Assembly: GCA_964527775.1 (NCBI GenBank) | Contig: CAZGQS010000026.1 | Span: forward strand, 1-29,373 | DNA: 29,373 nucleotides | Source: VMCP01 sp964527775 | Lineage (GTDB): Bacteria; Bacteroidota; Bacteroidia; NS11-12g; UBA955 | Direction: 5' to 3' | In this document: in pieces, positions 15,437-25,300 of the stretch | Numbering within the stretch: the stretch's first letter is position 1 | Layout of the letters: each line of letters begins with the position of its first letter | Translations under genes and position numbers: made by a program | The notes under the pieces: model-generated | What the model was told of the DNA's origin: nothing | What the model saw: the letters and a program-made list of their open reading frames with translations, nothing else | Database searches by the model: none

Positions 15437-17359
15437 ATGAATTACCCGTACCAAATTCAAAACTTAGATCAATATCACCGTGATTATCAGCGAAGCATAG
15501 AAAATCCCGAAGAATTCTGGGGTGAAATTGCAGAACATTTTGATTGGCACGAAACCTGGAATTCTGTAGTGAATTCCGACTTTAACACTGCAAAAACTAC
15601 CTGGTTTGAAGGCGCTAAACTCAACATTACCGAAAACTGCATAGATAGGCATCTCGATCAGCGAGCACACCAGCCCGCCATCATTTTTGAACCCAATGAC
15701 CCGCATAAACCCATTCAGACTCTCACCTACCAAGAGTTGCACGACCGCGTTGCTGAGTTTGCCACTGTCTTAACCAATATTGGCATCCAACAAGGTGACC
15801 GTGTTTGCATTTATATGGGCATGATTCCTGAACTCGCCATCGCCGTCTTGGCCTGCGCCAGAATTGGGGCCATTCATTCGGTTATTTTCGGGGGATTTTC
15901 AGCGCAAAGCATTGCAGACAGAGTCATTGATGCTCAAGCCAGTTGCATCATCACTTGTGATGGCGCTTACCGCGGAAATAAAGAAATCCCTCTAAAACCC
16001 GTAGTTGACCAAGCACTAAAGTTATGTGACACTGTGAGTGAAGTCGTGGTATTTAAACATACAGGAACTACAGTAAGCATGACCTCTGGACGCGACCTTT
16101 GGTGGCACGAACAGGTAAATGAAATTAGAGAAGCCGGCATCCCTTGGGAAGAACCTGCAAGCGTTGATGCAGAACACCCCCTATTCATTCTTTACACTTC
16201 TGGCTCAACTGGAAAACCCAAGGGCGTGGTGCATTCCACTGCAGGATATATGGTTTGGGCTAATTACACTTTTGTCAATGTTTTTCAATACCAGCCTGAC
16301 CAAGTGCATTTCTGCACCGCTGATATAGGCTGGATCACTGGACATTCATACATTTTATATGGCCCATTGAGCGCAGGAGCTACTACCCTGATGTTCGAAG
16401 GCATTCCCACTTGGCCTGATGCCAGCCGATTTTGGGATATTTGCCAAAAACATTCTGTTGATATTCTATATACCGCACCAACTGCAATACGATCACTCAT
16501 GGTGTTTGGCGAAGAACCATTAAAGCATAAAGATCTAAGCCATTTAAAAGTTTTAGGTACCGTTGGCGAACCCATCAACGAAGAAGCATGGCATTGGTAC
16601 AATGAAAAAGTTGGCAACAAAAATGCTCCCATTGTTGACACTTGGTGGCAAACTGAAACCGGAGGTGTCATGATATCCAATCTCGCAGGCATCACTCCCT
16701 CAAAACCGTCGTTCGCAACGTTGCCACTTCCAGGAATTCTCCCTGTCTTGATGGATGAAAACGCTCAAATAATTGAAGGAAATTCCGTTGCCGGAAACTT
16801 ATGCATCGCCAAACCTTGGCCTGGAATGATTCGCACCACCTACGGTGATCATCAACGTTGTATTGATACCTATTTTTCTGCTTATAAGGGACATTATTTC
16901 ACCGGCGACGGATGTCTGCGCGATGAAGATGGACTATACAGAATCACGGGCCGCGTAGACGATGTCCTTAATGTTAGCGGACACAGAATTGGCACCGCCG
17001 AAGTAGAAAATGCCATCAATATGAATCCTCAAGTGGTTGAAAGTGCGGTAGTTGGTTTTCCGCACGACATTAAAGGACAAGGAATTTATGCTTACGTCAT
17101 TCTCAACAGCGAAATTTCAGATGAAGAATTCGCCACAACGTTGAGAAACCAAATTATAAAAACCGTTACCGAAGTCATAGGCCCCATTGCAAAGCCCGAT
17201 AAAATTCAATTTGTAAATGGACTTCCCAAAACACGAAGCGGGAAAATCATGCGTAGAATTTTAAGAAAAATTGCAGAGGGCGAATTAAATAGCCTTGGAG
17301 ACACCTCCACTCTATTAGATCCTTCTGTAGTGGAGTCCATTAAATTAAGTAGATTATGA
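15437..17359 (+). CDS. acs: Acetyl-coenzyme A synthetase (AMP-forming)
   Basis: It activates acetate to acetyl-CoA through acetyl-AMP. The length of 640 residues matches Acs (about 650). The N-terminal ACAS domain (FWGEIAEHFDWHETWNSV), the P-loop-like A3 motif YTSGSTGKPKG (253-263), DTWWQTETGG, the hinge region around YRITGRVDDVLNVSGHRIGTAE, and the C-terminal PKTRSGKIMRR with catalytic Lys603 are all present. That lysine is the usual target of regulatory acetylation. WWQTE, with its bulky tryptophan, indicates preference for acetate over longer acids. It lies 69 bp after the ppx-like gene and 42 bp before the DUF4956 gene, all on the same strand. The lower meta-cleavage operon elsewhere in the window also produces acetyl-CoA, but the two are not physically linked. 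Confidence 0.97.
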   Translation: MNYPYQIQNLDQYHRDYQRSIENPEEFWGEIAEHFDWHETWNSVVNSDFNTAKTTWFEGAKLNITENCIDRHLDQRAHQPAIIFEPNDPHKPIQTLTYQELHDRVAEFATVLTNIGIQQGDRVCIYMGMIPELAIAVLACARIGAIHSVIFGGFSAQSIADRVIDAQASCIITCDGAYRGNKEIPLKPVVDQALKLCDTVSEVVVFKHTGTTVSMTSGRDLWWHEQVNEIREAGIPWEEPASVDAEHPLFILYTSGSTGKPKGVVHSTAGYMVWANYTFVNVFQYQPDQVHFCTADIGWITGHSYILYGPLSAGATTLMFEGIPTWPDASRFWDICQKHSVDILYTAPTAIRSLMVFGEEPLKHKDLSHLKVLGTVGEPINEEAWHWYNEKVGNKNAPIVDTWWQTETGGVMISNLAGITPSKPSFATLPLPGILPVLMDENAQIIEGNSVAGNLCIAKPWPGMIRTTYGDHQRCIDTYFSAYKGHYFTGDGCLRDEDGLYRITGRVDDVLNVSGHRIGTAEVENAINMNPQVVESAVVGFPHDIKGQGIYAYVILNSEISDEEFATTLRNQIIKTVTEVIGPIAKPDKIQFVNGLPKTRSGKIMRRILRKIAEGELNSLGDTSTLLDPSVVESIKLSRL

Positions 17360-17401
17360 ATTAATCATTATCGCTAAATTATTATTCTTTAAATTCGCAA
17401 A

Positions 17402-18076
17402 ATGGAGAATTTATTGAAAGATGCTCAACTTCTTAGCGCTATAAATTATGCTAATTGGTCTCTGGGCTTGGCTTTACTCATTATATACACCCTTATTTTT
17501 CAAGTTTTATTTAGAAAATTTGCGCTGGTTGCGTCGAATAGAGATGTTTTTGCATCAAATTTCATGTTTTTTGCTGTTGCAATTTATTTAATCATCACCA
17601 CCATCAAGTCTTCTTTGGCTCTTTCTTTGGGATTGGTTGGTGCACTTTCCATCATCCGTTTTCGAACCGCAATCAAAGAACCTGAACAAATCATCTTTTT
17701 GTTGGCCCTTACCGCAGTTGCCATATCATTAGCTGCTGAACAATACATAGTTAGCACCATTTCTGTTTTGGTATTCAGCATCATTTCAGCCACACGAAAT
17801 AAGTTTCTATCGTCAAAAAACAGGTTGCACAATGACTTCCTCATGATCACATTCAGCGAATCTGACCATCAAAAGGCCCAAAATTGCATTCAAACATTGA
17901 GCAACTTTGATGAGATTTCAAGCATACACAATTACGACTTTAACGGTGCAAATCAGTATAGAATCTTATTTAAACTAGACAATTCAAATCTAGAAATCGT
18001 GCCAAAAATTCATTCTGCATTTCAGAACAATAAAATTTCTGAACCCAACATTCGTATTTCAGGCGGTAACGCATAA
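17402..18076 (+). CDS. DUF4956 domain membrane protein
   Basis: An integral membrane protein with about four to five transmembrane segments in residues 15-130. The conserved DUF4956 core SLALSLGLVGALSIIRFRTAIKEPEQ spans about 68-93, followed by LLALTAVAISLAAEQ. A soluble C-terminal part of about 90 residues follows. Function is not established. In many bacteria DUF4956 genes sit beside VTC-domain and CotH-like genes, as here: the CotH-like gene starts 12 bp downstream. By analogy with eukaryotic VTC complexes, which combine a cytosolic catalytic domain with small membrane subunits, it may be the membrane partner of the VTC-domain protein; that is inference. Confidence 0.85.
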   Translation: MENLLKDAQLLSAINYANWSLGLALLIIYTLIFQVLFRKFALVASNRDVFASNFMFFAVAIYLIITTIKSSLALSLGLVGALSIIRFRTAIKEPEQIIFLLALTAVAISLAAEQYIVSTISVLVFSIISATRNKFLSSKNRLHNDFLMITFSESDHQKAQNCIQTLSNFDEISSIHNYDFNGANQYRILFKLDNSNLEIVPKIHSAFQNNKISEPNIRISGGNA

Positions 18077-18088
18077 TTCGTTTTTGCA

Positions 18089-20356
18089 TTGATTACCAAA
18101 CAGGCAGCCAAGAAACACTCTTTTTGGAAAATTACCGCATTAATCCTGCTAGGATTTGGCTTGCTCGAAATTTTCAGTTTCGCAAAATACCACATCCATC
18201 TGCCTAGACTCATTCAGTTAGGAGTAGACTTTGACATCAGACATAAAGGCTGGGAACTTAAAAACTACGTAGAAGAGAACCAAGAAAATCCATACGATGT
18301 AAAAGACACCATTAAAATTGAAATGACTCAGGTTGATTTTGCTGCGATGAATAACGAGTGGCTTGAGTTTTACAAAAATAAGCACCAACTTGACGGCTCA
18401 CCTTGGGTAGAAAAAAAAGGAAAATACCCGGTTCAAGTTAAACACATCAACGGTGACCATAAATGGCATAAGGCCAAAATATCTATGGTGGGAATGTGGA
18501 CAGACCACCATCCCAACTTGCAACGATTCTCCATGAAACTCAAACTTTCAGGAGAAAATAGAATCTTTGGCAGTAAAGCGGTAAACCTCATTCTTCCCGA
18601 AACCCGGAGCGTCATTATAGACCCCATGGCCAATGATTTGTATAAATCGCTCTTCAACGGGATGTCTCTTCAATACAATCCTGTTATTGTTCAATTTCGC
18701 AAAAATCAACCCGTACTCATGCTCAGAGAAGAGAATTTCGATAAATTCCTCATTGAGCGCAACCGAAAACGTGAAAGTGTCATCTTCGAAAAAGGCTTTG
18801 CTGGTGGATTAAAACAGCTACCTGGTTATGAGAAAGAATCACCACAGGGTGATTTCAACTATGAATTCCCCGATTCAACAAGACAGGCGGCTCTAAAAAA
18901 TACCCTTTGGAGACACTACAACCAACCTTCAGATACTTTGTTCAAGATGGTTGACAAAGAAAAATTCTTAGGGATGTTAGCCATCGGAATTTTCTTTAAA
19001 AGTTGGCATCACCTGGTAGACATTAACCTCCACTGGTATTACAATCCCGTCAATCACAAATTAGAACCCCTCATCAGAGAAGTGGGTATGTACCCTGAAT
19101 TTGGTTTCAAAAAAGAAATTAAAACAGCGCAAGACCGCATAGATCATTATAAATTCCAGTTTAAATATTTCCATGAAACAATTGCTCATAACTTGCCCAA
19201 TTTCATCAATTCTTACACCCAATATTTGAATAAAACAGATCCTATGTTTTTGCAGAAATTGGATCAAAATGTGTTGAAAGTAGCTCAAGCCGTTCAACAG
19301 AAAATCAATCACTTTCCTTATCAAAAGCCCTATGAAATGTTACCCGCTAGATTTCAACAGGCTCAAAAAGGCATCATCGATGTTTTAAAAATGAGATCTG
19401 CTGAGCTCCTAAAGGTTCCCACTCAAAACTACAGAGAAGAATCAAATTCGGCTGCCAAAAACATCATTCGTTGGAAAAACAAAATGGTTTTAAATGAAAA
19501 AGGATTTACCCTACAGGAAAACCAAACACTCATCATTGAACCAGGCACGCAAATACTTTTTACTGGTAAAAACTGTGTGGTAAAACTTCTTGGAAGCATG
19601 CAGTCTCAAGGCACTAAGTCCCTACCCATTAAGTGGCTTGTAGCTCCTCAAACAAATGGCAGTTTGTTCATTCAAAATCAAGGAAAACTTCAACTTACTC
19701 ATTGTGTTTTCGACGGATTTTCCAGCCTTTCTGACGGAATTTGGTCCACTCCCGCGGGAATAACCATTCATGAATCGCACTATGCCCAGTTACTGAATTG
19801 CACTTTCAAAAACAACCGTAAAGGCGACGACATGTTAAACCTCTTTGGCTGTAATAATTTCAATATGTGGCAATGCAATTTTGAGAACATATTATCTGAT
19901 GCATTTGATTCAGATTTCTCTTCGGGAACTGTCAATCAATGTAAATTCTCAAACATTGGTAATGATGGTGTAGATGGATCAGGAAGCAATATCACTGTGA
20001 CTCAGTCTCATTTCAATTTTGTTCAAGACAAGGCCATTTCTTCCGGGGAAAAGAGCCAATTTATAGCTCACCACAACACCATTGATTCATGTGCCATTGC
20101 CTTTGTTTCCAAAGATTTGAGCGTGCTCTCAGAATCATCAAATAAACTCACCAACAATCAACTTGATTACGCAGCTTTTGTTAAAAAACCAGAATATGGT
20201 CCAGCAAGTATTCAATCAGACCAAGATCTTAACACTAAGAAATACTTATTTCAGCGAAAATCTATCATAAAACACAGCGGAAAAAAGATTGTGATGATTA
20301 AAGACGTTGAATCAAAACTTTACGGAAATGAATTCGGCAGAGCAACCAAAAAATAA
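18089..20356 (+). CDS. CotH-kinase-like protein fused to a C-terminal beta-helix
   Basis: The only usable start is TTG at 18089; the reading frame opens at the stop codon of the preceding gene and the next ATG is far inside the conserved region. A single transmembrane segment (about 13-32) anchors the protein, with the bulk probably periplasmic. Residues about 70-420 resemble CotH-type atypical protein kinases: ERNRKRESVIFEKGF, then HHLVDINLHWYYNP (D311) and LEPLIREVG. CotH kinases usually carry a second metal-binding Asp in this last block; here the position seems to be E331, so activity is uncertain. Residues about 470-720 form strand repeats rich in Asn, Cys and Phe (LLNCTFKNNRKGDD, VNQCKFSNIGNDGVDGSGSN), a right-handed parallel beta-helix. 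The substrate is unknown. It is flanked by DUF4956 and VTC-domain genes. Confidence 0.72.
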   Translation: MITKQAAKKHSFWKITALILLGFGLLEIFSFAKYHIHLPRLIQLGVDFDIRHKGWELKNYVEENQENPYDVKDTIKIEMTQVDFAAMNNEWLEFYKNKHQLDGSPWVEKKGKYPVQVKHINGDHKWHKAKISMVGMWTDHHPNLQRFSMKLKLSGENRIFGSKAVNLILPETRSVIIDPMANDLYKSLFNGMSLQYNPVIVQFRKNQPVLMLREENFDKFLIERNRKRESVIFEKGFAGGLKQLPGYEKESPQGDFNYEFPDSTRQAALKNTLWRHYNQPSDTLFKMVDKEKFLGMLAIGIFFKSWHHLVDINLHWYYNPVNHKLEPLIREVGMYPEFGFKKEIKTAQDRIDHYKFQFKYFHETIAHNLPNFINSYTQYLNKTDPMFLQKLDQNVLKVAQAVQQKINHFPYQKPYEMLPARFQQAQKGIIDVLKMRSAELLKVPTQNYREESNSAAKNIIRWKNKMVLNEKGFTLQENQTLIIEPGTQILFTGKNCVVKLLGSMQSQGTKSLPIKWLVAPQTNGSLFIQNQGKLQLTHCVFDGFSSLSDGIWSTPAGITIHESHYAQLLNCTFKNNRKGDDMLNLFGCNNFNMWQCNFENILSDAFDSDFSSGTVNQCKFSNIGNDGVDGSGSNITVTQSHFNFVQDKAISSGEKSQFIAHHNTIDSCAIAFVSKDLSVLSESSNKLTNNQLDYAAFVKKPEYGPASIQSDQDLNTKKYLFQRKSIIKHSGKKIVMIKDVESKLYGNEFGRATKK

Positions 20357-21011
20357 TACAGATTTTAGATTCGAAAAAAAGTTCGTTGCCTCAGTCAATG
20401 ACTTAATGTTTATCGAAAATTACATCCAAAGCCGCGGAGCATCGCCTATCTATCAGCCTCGTTGGATCAACAATATCTACGCAGACTTTGACGACATGCG
20501 AAGTCTTCACGAAAATATGGATGGCCTATCAGACCGCGTAAAAACTCGTTTTAGATGGTACGGTGAAACCTTTGGAAATATTCAAATAACCGCTGAACAG
20601 AAGATAAAATCAGACGACGTCAATCGTAAAAACTCCATCAAACTGGGCACTTTCAACTTCTCCAATCACCAAGAAACCATCAACTTATTTTCAGAAATAA
20701 CAGAACGACTTCTAGAGAATGATCAAGGTGGACTTTTTTGGAACGTCATTCAACAGCACCCTACCCTCATCAATAGATATCACAGGTCATACTATATGAG
20801 TTTAGACAACCAAGTGAGAATAACTATAGACACCGATTTACAGTATTATAACTGCCAATTTGAAACCAATTCTCAGCATGACCACATCATCATTGAGCTT
20901 AAAAGTCCCAGCGAAAATCTCATAAGCGGTGATTTCCTACCCCTTCAATTGAATAAATCTTCCAAATACGTGGAAGGCATGATCAGTACAGATCCTGAGT
21001 TTATTTGGTAA
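20328..21011 (+). CDS. VTC-domain protein, putative polyphosphate polymerase or TTM-fold enzyme
   Basis: It matches the VTC domain of the triphosphate-tunnel metalloenzyme superfamily, whose yeast member Vtc4 makes polyphosphate from ATP. The recognisable order of tunnel strands is: FRFEKKF near the N-terminus, the strand IYADF, the basic KTRFRWYG, the acidic/basic ITAEQKIK, TLINRYHRSYYMSLDNQVRITIDTDL, and IIIELKSP. At 227 residues it is the bare domain with no membrane segment. I prefer the ATG at 20328 (29-bp overlap with the preceding gene) to an in-frame TTG at 20307. Co-occurrence with ppk1 in the same strand run raises the possibility of two polyphosphate enzymes. Activity of bacterial VTC proteins cannot be assumed. 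Confidence 0.82.
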   Translation: MNSAEQPKNNTDFRFEKKFVASVNDLMFIENYIQSRGASPIYQPRWINNIYADFDDMRSLHENMDGLSDRVKTRFRWYGETFGNIQITAEQKIKSDDVNRKNSIKLGTFNFSNHQETINLFSEITERLLENDQGGLFWNVIQQHPTLINRYHRSYYMSLDNQVRITIDTDLQYYNCQFETNSQHDHIIIELKSPSENLISGDFLPLQLNKSSKYVEGMISTDPEFIW

Positions 21012-21019
21012 GACTCCTT

Positions 21020-22339
21020 TTATTTACCCATCAATAACTCTCCACTCAATCGGAGTATTGAATATCTCAACTTCAACAAGTTCAATTGAGCCGTATTCAA
21101 AGCATTTTGAACTTGTAAAGCGTTTAATTGCACTTGCCGCAAATCATTATAACCAATCAACCCCTCTTGGTAACTTTTTTGTGCGCGTTTGACAGCCAAA
21201 TTTGCCAAATCTACCGAACCCATCAGAGTAGAAATATTCATCTCCAGGGTTGACTGATCTAAAAAAGCATTGGTAACCCAATGTTGAATTTCTAAACGCG
21301 CTTGCTCGCGTTCTTTTTCAGAAATCACCACTTGCAATTGAGCATTCTTTAGTGCTGCAGAAAGCTGCCCACCATTAAAAATAGGTACCGCCAACGCTGC
21401 AGAACTATTGATTCCCAAGGTACTTTGCGCCAAAATAATACCTGCGCCATTCTGGGATTGTTGCGCCCCATAACCGGCATTCAAAGTTAACTGAGGCAAC
21501 ATCCTGCTCCGTGATATTCCCACATTATTTTGGGAAATTTCTAATGTCAACTCAGCCAATTTTAAAGTCACATTGCTCTTCAATGCTTTTTCCATGACCT
21601 CGTCCAAATTTCCTACCACGGGCACCGGCAACTCATTGCTAATAGCAGCCATAAAATCAGGTGATTGTCCCATCAACAACTTCAAGGCCAATGTTTCTTT
21701 CTCCAAACCTATATTTCTCTGGAATAAACTTAGACTGTCATTGCGATAATCCATTTCAGCATTCATTACATCCAAAGATGTTTTAGTTCCTGATTGGTAA
21801 GCCAATTGGGTGTACTTCAACCTCTCTGCCGAAATACGTAAATTGACTTCTAAAGCAGCTATATCTAAACGATTTTGCTGGATATTCGCATATTTATTTA
21901 TAACCTCAAAAGCCGTATTCTCTCCCAAAATTTCTGATTGAACTTCTGATAATCCCCATTGCTTTTTCAAGTTCTGGTAAGTGAATTTCCGGCCAAATCC
22001 GTTAAATGCCACATAGCTGAGTCCCAAATTACCACCGAAACTGGTATTTACTGCACCATCTCGTTCAACATCCGGCAATCCTCCTGCAAATTCCAAACGA
22101 GTATTATTTTGGCTAAAAGACCCATTTCCGGTAGCATTTAAGGATGGGAAATATCCTGCCTGACCCAAAGTAGACAAATTAGCTGACTGCAAAGTTCGCA
22201 AGTCTGCTACTTGAACATCAAGGTTATTCTTCAACGCCATTGCAATGGCATCAGAAAGATTAAAACTATCTAGAGATTGTGAATGCAGACCCGCAAATGA
22301 GCTTATAAACCCTGCCAATAAACAAAACTTCTTAATCAT
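21020..22339 (-). CDS. TolC-like outer membrane efflux channel
   Basis: The third gene of a tripartite efflux operon. A signal peptide (about 1-20, ends GLHSQ) precedes two OEP repeats of long alpha-helices with the usual pattern SDAIAMALKNNLDVQVADL and, in the second half, LDEVMEKALKSNVTLKLAEL. Later LAVPIFNGGQLSAALKNAQLQ is a TolC-family signature, and the closing helix has SYQEGLIGYNDLRQVQLNAL. The length of 439 residues is normal. Its ATG lies inside the end of the pump gene (8-bp overlap), indicating coupled translation. It converges with the VTC gene, with eight bases between the two stop codons and no terminator. Confidence 0.93.
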   Translation of the reverse strand: MIKKFCLLAGFISSFAGLHSQSLDSFNLSDAIAMALKNNLDVQVADLRTLQSANLSTLGQAGYFPSLNATGNGSFSQNNTRLEFAGGLPDVERDGAVNTSFGGNLGLSYVAFNGFGRKFTYQNLKKQWGLSEVQSEILGENTAFEVINKYANIQQNRLDIAALEVNLRISAERLKYTQLAYQSGTKTSLDVMNAEMDYRNDSLSLFQRNIGLEKETLALKLLMGQSPDFMAAISNELPVPVVGNLDEVMEKALKSNVTLKLAELTLEISQNNVGISRSRMLPQLTLNAGYGAQQSQNGAGIILAQSTLGINSSAALAVPIFNGGQLSAALKNAQLQVVISEKEREQARLEIQHWVTNAFLDQSTLEMNISTLMGSVDLANLAVKRAQKSYQEGLIGYNDLRQVQLNALQVQNALNTAQLNLLKLRYSILRLSGELLMGK

Positions 22340-25300
22340 TTTTCAACTCCTCCAATTCAGATCTCAATTCTATGATAGCAGGTTCAACTGACTCAGCCGA
22401 TGGCATTTCACCAGCGTCCCATACAAACCAACCAAATCGTTTAATGTTATTCCATGCACTCAAGAAAACCGGCAACATGATGAGAGTTAAAACCGTAGCC
22501 AATGCAATTCCATAAGCCACTGATATGGCCATGGGAATCAAGAATTGAGCTTGAAAGCTTTTTTCTAAGATCAGTGGCGCCAAACCTGCAACCGTGGTGG
22601 CACTGGTCAAAAATATGGCTCTGAATCTAGAATAACCCGCTTGATATACTGCGTCTTTGAAGGGCATTCCTTCCTTTAGGAAACCATTCATTTTATCTAT
22701 CAACACCAAACTATCATTGACAATAATGCCTATTAATGCAACCACTCCCAAGAAACTCAAAATACTCATTTGTTGTCCGTGAATGACGTGTCCCCATGCA
22801 ACACCAATCAAACTAAAAGGCACTAAAAACACCATTATGACCAGTGCCTGTGATAAACTTCTAAAAGTAAGGGTGATAATGGCTAAAATACTTAATAATA
22901 CAAATGGCAAAGCAAACTTTGAACTCTTTTGGGTCTTTGCAGCTTCACGATTCTGTCCCTCAAACAAGGGCGATACGCTGGGGTATTTAGCCAAAAGCGA
23001 GGGCATTAGTTCAGCTTTTATGCGCGAAATTATTTCGGGCGCTGACACCATGGCATTGCTCAACTCTGCTTCAATTGTCACTTGCCTTTGTCCGTCTAAA
23101 TGATCAATATCTACAACCCCACGTTTGATAGATATTTGGGCCAACTCCTTCAAAGGTATGTCTCTTCCATCAGCCGTTCTGATGCGCATATCTTCCATTC
23201 TTTGAATACTATTTCGTTGTTCATCGTTGTATCTAACCCAAACCTTTACTTCGTCTTTTCCGCGTTGCAATCTTTGGGCTTCATAACCAAAATACCCTCG
23301 TCTCACCTGCGCCAATAACTGAGCTTCGTTAAAACCCAATGAATACGCTTTATCTGTGAGTTTCAAATTTATCTCTTTTCGGCCCTGTTGGATGCTCTCT
23401 ATTACATCCTTCAACTCAGGGATGGCCGACATTTTCTCACGCAACTCTGATTTAGCAGCATCCAATTCTTTGGTATTGCTGCTCAATAGGGTCACTGAAA
23501 CGGGCTTTCCAAAGGCACTCGCTTGTCCGAAAGTCAATTTTTCAGCATCATCCATAGAACCGAGTTCTTTTCTGAAAAGTGCCGCTAAATCCATAGAACT
23601 AATTCCCCTAAATTCAGACGGCAACAAGATGGCATTCACACTACCTTGGCTGGCAGATGGACCTACTTTTCGCTCAATTTTAGTTACTACTTCTTTTCCG
23701 TCGGTTCTTTTAGAGGACAATTGACTGTTAACCCTCTTAACCGCTTCTTCAATACGAACCAAACGTTCGTTGGTAATCTCTTCTCGGGTTCCGGAAGGCA
23801 TGGTTAGTTCAATGGGGACATCATTTCGTTCCAAAACTGGAAAGAAGGTAAACTTAATCCATCCGCCTTTGGCACCTCCCACGGTGATAATCACCAAACC
23901 AATCATAAATAAAAATGCAAACCATTTATGTCCCAAGGCAAACCTTAAAACTGGAGCATAAAGACGGTCTCGCATAAAACTCATCAACCGGTCAGACGAT
24001 CGTTCTAATAGGTTTTTATTATTTCCTTCGGCAGTTAGAGCCTTTGAATGTGCCATATGTGAAGGTAAAAACATCAAGGCCTCAATCAAAGACACGAATA
24101 ACGTAGCAATGACTACAAATGCCAATTCACTGAAAAAATCACCGGCACGACCATCTACCAAAAAGAAAAAACTAAAGGCCACCATCGTGGTAACCACCGA
24201 AGAGAATACCGCCGGCATAACCTCTACGGTTCCATCAATGGCCGCCCTGATCGCTGACTTTCCTTGTTCATAATGACTGTAAATATTTTCACTAATGACA
24301 ATTCCATCATCCACCAAAATACCTACCACTACAATCATTCCAAAGAGCGATATTACATTTATGGTCACTCCTGACCAGTAAGCCAGAATAAACATCCCCA
24401 AGAAAGCAACTGGAATTCCCATAGCCACCCAAAAGGCAATACGAATATTTAAAAACATTGAAAGTAACACCAAAACCAGAATCATTCCAATGATTCCATT
24501 GTCAATGAGAAGTTGCTTTCTTTCATTTAAAGTTTCAGACTGGTCTCTGATGAGTGTGGCTTTTAACTGAGGGTTTTGTTCCTGAAATTCAGCAAAATAC
24601 TCTCTAACAAAAGCTGCATTCTTTAATAAATCTTCTCTATCCGTGCTTTGCACTAACACCTCCACCGCTGGCTTTCCGTCAATAAAGATTCTGTTAGGAT
24701 CTTCTGCCCATTTATCTTTAACAGTGGCTACATCTTTCAAACGCACCAATGTCCCGTTAGACTGTGTTATCAGCACCAAATTCTCCAACTCTTGAGCGTG
24801 ATATCCTTTGTTTCTGCTTCGAATTAAAAGTTCTTCTTGGGGTGTTTTAACAGTACCTCCTGTGATGTCAATATTGCTGCTTTTAATCAACAAACCTGCC
24901 TGCTCAAGATTTAAATTGTGGCGTCTCAAAGAAGCATCGTCAAAGGAAATCTCTATCTCTTCCTGAGGAAATCCAGACAACTCCACCTTTGAAATCCCTT
25001 CAAACTTCAATAAATCTTTCTCCACTCTTCGAGCATAGCTCTTTAATGCACTCAAAGAAATTTCATTCCCTGAAATGCCATAGTTGATGGTAAAATTGAT
25101 GTTCTCTCTCAAAAAAACCAATGGCCTCTCTAGCTCCGTTGGAAAATTATTGATGCTATTTACCGCATTCTGCACATCTTCCAATGCCTGAGAGGTACTG
25201 TAACCTTTCTCTACCTCCACAGTTACAATGGCTAGATTTTCTTTACTCTTTGAAGTTACCCTCTCTATTCCGCTAACTCCTTGTAACTTCTCTTCTACTA

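Noticed and set aside
17402..18076. MgtC-like transporter as an alternative name for the DUF4956 protein.
   Set aside because: The LGLVGALSIIRFRTAIKEPE block and the gene context fit DUF4956 better.
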